Below are positions 59,686 to 64,000 of a stretch of 64,000 nt of DNA, in pieces (position 1 is the stretch's first letter; every line of letters begins with the position of its first letter). Made by a program: the position numbers and the translations under genes. The notes beneath the pieces were generated by a model that saw only the letters and a list, made by a program, of their open reading frames with translations, was not told where the DNA came from and did no database searches. This stretch comes from Paenibacillus xylanexedens. GTDB taxonomy: Bacteria > Bacillota > Bacilli > Paenibacillales > Paenibacillaceae. The stretch covers positions 1-64,000 of the forward strand of contig NZ_JAGIKV010000022.1 of NCBI RefSeq assembly GCF_017874615.1, read 5' to 3'.

Positions 59686-59979
59686 ATGAGACAACTTTTA
59701 TCAGCCCTATCCTATTTCAGTATTTTCTTTGCCCCGTTCCTGTTTCCGATCATTATATGGATTGTTGCCAAGGATGATTACATTGAGGGACATGCAAAGC
59801 GCGCCTTATTCTCACATGTATTCCCCTTTCTCGCTGCCATTCCGTTATTTTATTTCTTCGTAACTGCGCATAGTCTGGGTTCCGCCGTCGGATTTGTCAT
59901 TCTATTCTTTGTGATCTACGGATTAAGCTTTGTGTACAATGTGGTTAAAGGCATTCAAGTGCTGCGCGAGTATGCTTGA
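59686..59979 (+). CDS. DUF4870-like small membrane protein
   Basis: This 97-aa protein has three hydrophobic segments: SALSYFSIFFAPFLFPIIIW, then FPFLAAIPLFYFFV, then FVILFFVIYGLSFVYNVV. A polar loop KDDYIEGHAKRALFSH lies between the first two. The start ALSY and the xxGHAKxAL pattern match DUF4870; the function is unknown. The ATG at 59686 follows GGAGAG; an ATG 6 codons earlier is less well placed. It stands alone and ends at a complex terminator. Confidence 0.75.
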   Translation: MRQLLSALSYFSIFFAPFLFPIIIWIVAKDDYIEGHAKRALFSHVFPFLAAIPLFYFFVTAHSLGSAVGFVILFFVIYGLSFVYNVVKGIQVLREYA

Positions 59980-60014
59980 TCACATCTCCACCTGATCTGA
60001 CCATCGCATAACAA

Positions 60015-60093
60015 AACCCGCCGTTCAATGAACTGTACCCCAATTGGTAGTTGTGTCTAACAATTGGGGTACAGTTCACAACAACGGCGGGTT
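60015..60093. terminator. Bidirectional terminator interrupted in its loop
   Basis: The outer arms AACCCGCCGTT (60015-60025) and AACGGCGGGTT (60083-60093) form a perfect 11-bp stem, with TTTTT on the plus strand. Removing the inner 50-bp palindrome and one copy of CAA restores a standard hairpin with a CAAC loop. It serves the convergent genes at 59686-59979 and 60210-60566. Confidence 0.8.
60029..60078. mobile_element. Remnant of an IS3-family-like element (fused terminal inverted repeats)
   Basis: The 50-bp palindrome has arms TGAACTGTACCCCAATTG and its complement, and the right end continues TTAGACA inward. TGAACTG...CCCCAA...TTAGACA resembles the ends of IS150-group IS3 elements as I recall them. 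It is flanked by a 3-bp direct repeat CAA (60026-60028 and 60079-60081), as expected for IS3-type insertion. No transposase remains. A plain long hairpin unrelated to an IS is the alternative. Confidence 0.6.
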
Positions 60094-60209
60094 TTTCCAG
60101 TTAAAGATACAGTCAGAGCAACCAGCAACAGCAACAGATCACATCTACATATAACTCAACATCGAACTCTATCCCGCTAACACCACATGTATTGTTGGAG
60201 CATTACCTG

Positions 60210-60566
60210 TTAAGCCTGCCCGATCAGATAACGCTGAAGTGTTGGACCAAGCAAACCAAAGGAAAACAACTCACTTTGAAACCGAGCTTTATCTTCTTCT
60301 ACTGTCATACCTTCGCTGTTCTCAAATGCGGTATCTGTCGCCTCTTCAAACGCAGTATGCATATTATTGTTATACCAGTCGATCGCCGAATCGGAGTGAT
60401 TGCGTACAATCCGAACAACTTCCAGCGAATTTCCGGGCTGTGTTGAAGCCACGTATACAAGTAACGATGGATCTCCGGCATTTCCAGGCTGCACTTCAAC
60501 CTCTGCACAAGACAATCCATCCACCTCGGTTAATCTGCGTATTTTGGCATCTTGAATGGCATACAT
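60210..60566 (-). CDS. Hypothetical protein
   Basis: This is an unrecognised 118-aa soluble acidic protein. The pattern looks like a small alpha/beta fold: AEVEVQPGNAGDPSLLVYVA, then LEVVRIVRNHSDSAIDWYNN, then a helical C-terminus. No signal peptide or membrane segment is present. The ATG follows AAAGGAG at a rather long 11-bp spacing. It lies 31 bp downstream of the gene at 60598-60897 and is probably in the same transcript. Confidence 0.65.
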   Translation of the reverse strand: MYAIQDAKIRRLTEVDGLSCAEVEVQPGNAGDPSLLVYVASTQPGNSLEVVRIVRNHSDSAIDWYNNNMHTAFEEATDTAFENSEGMTVEEDKARFQSELFSFGLLGPTLQRYLIGQA

Positions 60567-60597
60567 TCGTCATCGCGCTCCTTTTCCTTTGTGCTTA

Positions 60598-60897
60598 TCA
60601 TGTACTTTGTTCAATCTGGTATCGTGTCTCTGCTGTGCCCAATCGGTAAATCTCTCGATACACCTGTTGTAATACCGTTTCATAAGCTCGGTTTACGGAC
60701 TCCTCCGGTGTATCTGGCCATGGGAATACCATGCCAGGAAAGGCCTCTTCCTCCTTTTCCTGCATGAGGCTCAGCAGTCCCAGTAATTGCTCCGCTTCCT
60801 GCGGCGTTGCCTGAATGATCCATTCATATGATGTTACCGACGGATCCGGAATAACGGAGCGGCCCATGACAGACACATAATACTTCATACTGTCCAT
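60598..60897 (-). CDS. Hypothetical protein
   Basis: This is an unrecognised 99-aa soluble protein. It begins YYVSVMGRSVIPDPSVTSYE and continues with helices rich in Glu/Gln (ATPQEAEQLLGLLSLMQEKE) and VNRAYETVLQQVYREIYRLG. The ATG follows AAGGAGAG at 8 bp, a good ribosome site. It leads a two-gene unit with 60210-60566, divergent from the asparagine synthetase gene. Confidence 0.68.
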   Translation of the reverse strand: MDSMKYYVSVMGRSVIPDPSVTSYEWIIQATPQEAEQLLGLLSLMQEKEEEAFPGMVFPWPDTPEESVNRAYETVLQQVYREIYRLGTAETRYQIEQST

Positions 60898-61089
60898 TGC
60901 ATGTTCTCTCCTTCACAGGCATGTTGAGGCCGTTGTCCCTAGAACTAGTTTCCGAAGAGGACAGACATTTTATGCCTGCTTTCGGCATATATTTGTTACG
61001 ACCTCTGACGAAAAGACAACATTTGCTGGTTGCCAGTAACTAAGCAGCCATACGGATGAATGACTCGACCAAGAAAGGATGAACAAACC

Positions 61090-62934
61090 ATGTGCGGTAT
61101 TACCGGCTTCATACAGTGGAATCGGGATTTGACCCAGGAATCAGAGCTGCTGGTCCGTATGACGGATAGCTTGTCGAACCGGGGGCCCGACGCTTCAGGT
61201 ACATGGATCTCCAATCCTTGTGCCTTTGGACATCGGCGTCTTAGTGTAATGGACCCCGAGAACGGCGCACAGCCCATGCATGCGTTACAGGGAGATACCT
61301 CCTATACCGTCGTGTATAACGGAGAACTATACAATGCACCCGAGTTGAAAAAGGAATTGCTCCAGCGGGGGCATCAGTTCCGCACGCAATGTGATACGGA
61401 AGTGTTGCTCGCCTCTTATATTGAGTGGGGACCGGCATGTGTTGACCGGTTTAACGGTATTTTTGCTTTTGCCATATGGGATGGGGGACGCGAACAGGTT
61501 TTTATCGCACGAGATCGCCTTGGCGTGAAACCTCTGTTCTATAGTAATGTCAAAGACACACTCGTATTTGGTTCAGAGCCCAAAGCTCTGCTTATTCACC
61601 CGGATGTGGAAGCCGCTGTTGGCCCGGAAGGATTGGCCGAAGTGTTTATTGTAGGGCCTGCACGGACACCAGGACACGGCGTATACTCTTCACTAAGCGA
61701 ACTTAAGCCTGCGCACGCGCTGATCTATAACCGAAACGGAATCCGAACCTATGCCTACTGGAAACTGGAAAGCCAAAATCACGAACATAACCTGGAAGAG
61801 ACGGCAGCAGAGGTACGCTCTCTCTTGCAAGATACACTGGAGCGCCAGTTGGCTTCGGATGTTCCAGTATGCTCTCTTTTATCAGGAGGACTGGACTCCA
61901 GTGCCTTGTCTGCATTAGCCGTGGATTATTACAAGCGGACCGGGCAAGGCCAAATTAGTACGTATTCTGTCGATTATGTGGATAACGCCAAGCATTTCCA
62001 AGCGCATTCCTTTCAGCCGGGTGCAGATGGTCCCTGGATTAAGCGAATGGTGGATGAACTCAAGACCGACCATCACTGGATTGAGATTGAGAACGGAGAA
62101 CTGGTTCATGCACTGACACAGGCCATGTTAGTCAGGGATCTGCCAGGTATGGCGGATGTAGATTCCTCGCTCTATTTGTTCTGTAAAGAAATCAAAAAAG
62201 GGGCCACCGTTGCCATTTCAGGCGAAGCAGCGGATGAAGTGTTTGGCGGTTACCCCTGGTTCCATCGCGAAGATATGCTGAACTCCGGTACGTTTCCGTG
62301 GTCTGTAGCGCCTGATATGCGAGCAGCATTGTTATCCCCGGATATTCGGGAATGGATTCGGCCACTCGATTACTTGGCAGACCGCTATTCGGATGCAGTG
62401 GCTGAAGTGCCTCTGTTGGATGGGGAAACAGGTAAAGCTGCACAAATGCGGGTGATGTCCTACCTGAACATTACACGTTTCATGCCAACACTTCTGGATC
62501 GCAAAGACCGGATGAGCATGGGGGCAGGACTGGAAGTGCGGGTACCTTACTGTGATCATCGTCTGATCCAGTATGTGTTTAACATCCCTTGGGAAATGAA
62601 AATAACGGGTGGACGGGAAAAAGGTATTCTGCGTAAAGCACTCGAAGGTGTCCTGCCTGACGATGTGTTATATCGCAAAAAGAGTCCGTACCCGAAAACA
62701 CATAATCCGCAATATCTGGCCGCGGTCAAACAACAGGTACTTGATATCCTGGATGATCCCACATCACCTATTTTGCCTTTGATCGACAAAACTCAGATCA
62801 GGAATCTTGCGTCTTCACCGGATGCAGCTTCCAACCTCCCCTGGTTCGGGCAGCTCATGTCGGGTCCCCAGTTATTTGCTTATCTGACTCAGATCAATAC
62901 CTGGTTGCGGACATATAAAGTCGCTATTCGTTAA
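61090..62934 (+). CDS. asnB: Asparagine synthase (glutamine-hydrolysing)
   Basis: It makes asparagine from aspartate, ATP and glutamine. The start is set at the ATG at 61090 so that Cys2 (MCGITGF) becomes the N-terminal nucleophile of the class II glutaminase domain (about 1-200, with SNRGPDASGTW and YNGELYN). The synthetase domain has the PP-loop SLLSGGLDSSALSAL (about 262-276), and a conserved ISGEAADEVFGGYPWF region follows. AAAGGATG precedes the ATG. At 614 aa it matches the length I recall for the sporulation-linked AsnO of B. subtilis, but that subtype assignment is tentative. Confidence 0.93.
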   Translation: MCGITGFIQWNRDLTQESELLVRMTDSLSNRGPDASGTWISNPCAFGHRRLSVMDPENGAQPMHALQGDTSYTVVYNGELYNAPELKKELLQRGHQFRTQCDTEVLLASYIEWGPACVDRFNGIFAFAIWDGGREQVFIARDRLGVKPLFYSNVKDTLVFGSEPKALLIHPDVEAAVGPEGLAEVFIVGPARTPGHGVYSSLSELKPAHALIYNRNGIRTYAYWKLESQNHEHNLEETAAEVRSLLQDTLERQLASDVPVCSLLSGGLDSSALSALAVDYYKRTGQGQISTYSVDYVDNAKHFQAHSFQPGADGPWIKRMVDELKTDHHWIEIENGELVHALTQAMLVRDLPGMADVDSSLYLFCKEIKKGATVAISGEAADEVFGGYPWFHREDMLNSGTFPWSVAPDMRAALLSPDIREWIRPLDYLADRYSDAVAEVPLLDGETGKAAQMRVMSYLNITRFMPTLLDRKDRMSMGAGLEVRVPYCDHRLIQYVFNIPWEMKITGGREKGILRKALEGVLPDDVLYRKKSPYPKTHNPQYLAAVKQQVLDILDDPTSPILPLIDKTQIRNLASSPDAASNLPWFGQLMSGPQLFAYLTQINTWLRTYKVAIR

Positions 62935-62971
62935 GATCATGTTATGCATTGATTCAACATTATGAATTATT

Positions 62972-63014
62972 TAAGGGTGCCCAAACAGTAACTACTGTGT
63001 TTGGACACCCTTTT
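62972..63014 (+). terminator. Terminator downstream of asnB
   Basis: AAGGGTG and CCAAACA pair with TGTTTGG and CACCCTT (one internal mismatch), followed by TTTTA. It lies between convergent asnB and the chemoreceptor gene and may serve both. Confidence 0.85.
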
Positions 63015-63081
63015 ATTACTTTTTTATAAGAATCTCTGTACGTATGCGCTCGTTCTTCATCCACATTCCACTCAGTTCGAT

Positions 63082-64000
63082 TTATTGCACTTTGAAACGA
63101 CTGACGGTCTGTTGCAACTGTTCTGCCATCAAGGAGAGATCATTGGCTGCGGAAGCAATCTCCTGCATCGCAGACAACTGCTCCTCTGAAGATGCACTCA
63201 CTTCTTCTGTTCCAGCGGCCCCCGTTTCGGTCACTTCCATGATTGTTTTCATAGACCTATTAATCTGTTCTACCCCTGTTGACATTTGCTCAATTGAAGC
63301 AGAGACTTCCTGTGTTTGCCCCGCTACGCCCCCAACCGCTTCACGAATTTCATCAAATGTGGCTCCCGCTTGGTGAACAAGTGTAATCCCCTCTTGAACC
63401 TCTGTAGATACAACCACCATAGATTCAGCAGCATTTCGCATTCCCTTCTCAATCGATGCCACCAATGGAACAATTTGATTAGCAGAAAGCGCAGACTGCT
63501 CAGACAGCTTCCGAACCTCTGTAGCAACAACTTGAAACCCTCTTCCCTGTTCGCCAGCTCGTGCAGCCTCAATAGCAGCATTAAGGGATAGGAGATTCGT
63601 CTGTGCTGATATTTCCGAGATGCTGTCCACCATTTTCACAATATCCTGAGAGTGTCTGCTCAGTTCCTGGATCACGACCGACAGATTCGACACCGTCCCT
63701 TGTATAGAATTCATTTGACCTATCGCAGACTGAACTGACTCGCTACCCGATATTGTTTTTACGGAGACTTTGGTAGCTTCTTCAGACATATGGAGTGTGT
63801 TCTCCGTAACTTGCTGAAAGCCTGTCGTCAACTCATTCATCGTCTGGAATCCATCACTCGCCATTCGAACCTGTGTATCCATACCTGTTGCAATCTCACC
63901 CATTGTGATGGCCACTTGCTCTGTGGCGGTTGCTGTCTGTTCGGTGCTTGCCGTCAACTCCTCTGAAGAGGCAGCTACCCGTTCTGCACTGTCTCCTACC
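63082..64000 (-). CDS. Methyl-accepting chemotaxis protein, C-terminal part
   Basis: This is the cytoplasmic signalling domain of a chemoreceptor. The frame is open to the window edge: upstream of the TTG at 63957 it continues in frame with SAERVAASSEEL, so the N-terminal sensor and any membrane part lie outside. The hairpin tip ISAQTNLLSLNAAIEAARAG and EQGRGFQVVATEVRKLSEQS are the conserved CheA/CheW contact. Glu/Gln-rich methylation helices flank it (EELTASTEQTATATEQ; EEVSASSEEQLSAMQEI). It ends FKVQ. The ligand cannot be inferred. Confidence 0.95.
   Translation of the reverse strand, partial: VGDSAERVAASSEELTASTEQTATATEQVAITMGEIATGMDTQVRMASDGFQTMNELTTGFQQVTENTLHMSEEATKVSVKTISGSESVQSAIGQMNSIQGTVSNLSVVIQELSRHSQDIVKMVDSISEISAQTNLLSLNAAIEAARAGEQGRGFQVVATEVRKLSEQSALSANQIVPLVASIEKGMRNAAESMVVVSTEVQEGITLVHQAGATFDEIREAVGGVAGQTQEVSASIEQMSTGVEQINRSMKTIMEVTETGAAGTEEVSASSEEQLSAMQEIASAANDLSLMAEQLQQTVSRFKVQ

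Overview
The window is a Gram-positive, endospore-forming, low-to-mid GC Bacillota chromosome segment. The best fit is Paenibacillus or a close relative. This rests on the 16S 5' end, the spore genes (safA-like, spo0B, spoIVFA/B, spoIIB-like, spoVID) and a gene order matching the Bacillus subtilis obg-spo0B-min-mre-folC-valS-hem-lon-tig arc with Paenibacillus-like rearrangements. The genus is an inference. Almost everything lies on the minus strand, so operons read from high to low coordinate.

Layout. 1-600: 5' end of a 16S gene (minus) with leader and two tandem promoters. 622-2250: SafA-like LysM spore-coat protein. 2447-8282: amino-acid block pheB-hom-thrC-thrB-pheA-ilvE (threonine, phenylalanine and branched-chain synthesis), with 4-bp start/stop overlaps between thrC, thrB and pheA. 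8512-11877: obg, spo0B and the L21-Prp-L27 ribosomal operon with an L21-type leader. 11874-22476: RNase G, SpoIVFB/SpoIVFA, MinD/MinC, MreD/C/B, RadC, Maf, a DUF4321 protein and a SpoIIB-like SPOR protein. 22594-28479: murC, folC and valS, the last under a T-box leader. 28589-39246: spoVID, an RluA-type pseudouridine synthase and the tetrapyrrole operon hemA-hemX-sirC-like-hemC-cobA/hemD-hemB-hemL. 39866-51750: an unrecognised conserved-looking protein, engB, lonA, lonB, ispG, clpX, clpP, tig and a YsoA-like protein (proteolysis and folding, with an isoprenoid gene in the middle).

51985-59394 is the accessory part. Two identical tRNA-Arg(UCU) genes in opposite orientation bracket an MFS transporter, a large secreted subtilase and a methyltransferase. 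A decayed third tRNA copy and a patterned non-coding repeat lie inside. 59686-64000: DUF4870 membrane protein, a terminator carrying what looks like the fused ends of an IS3-family element, two small unknown genes, a glutamine-dependent asparagine synthetase and the C-terminal part of a chemoreceptor cut by the window edge.

I did not find a clear new multi-gene system. The most unusual signals are the inverted tRNA-Arg pair with its decayed copy, the IS-end palindrome in the loop of a terminator with a 3-bp duplication, the 50-bp-phased TAACGAA repeat, a likely AUU start codon, and a Spo0B with an N-terminal membrane hairpin.
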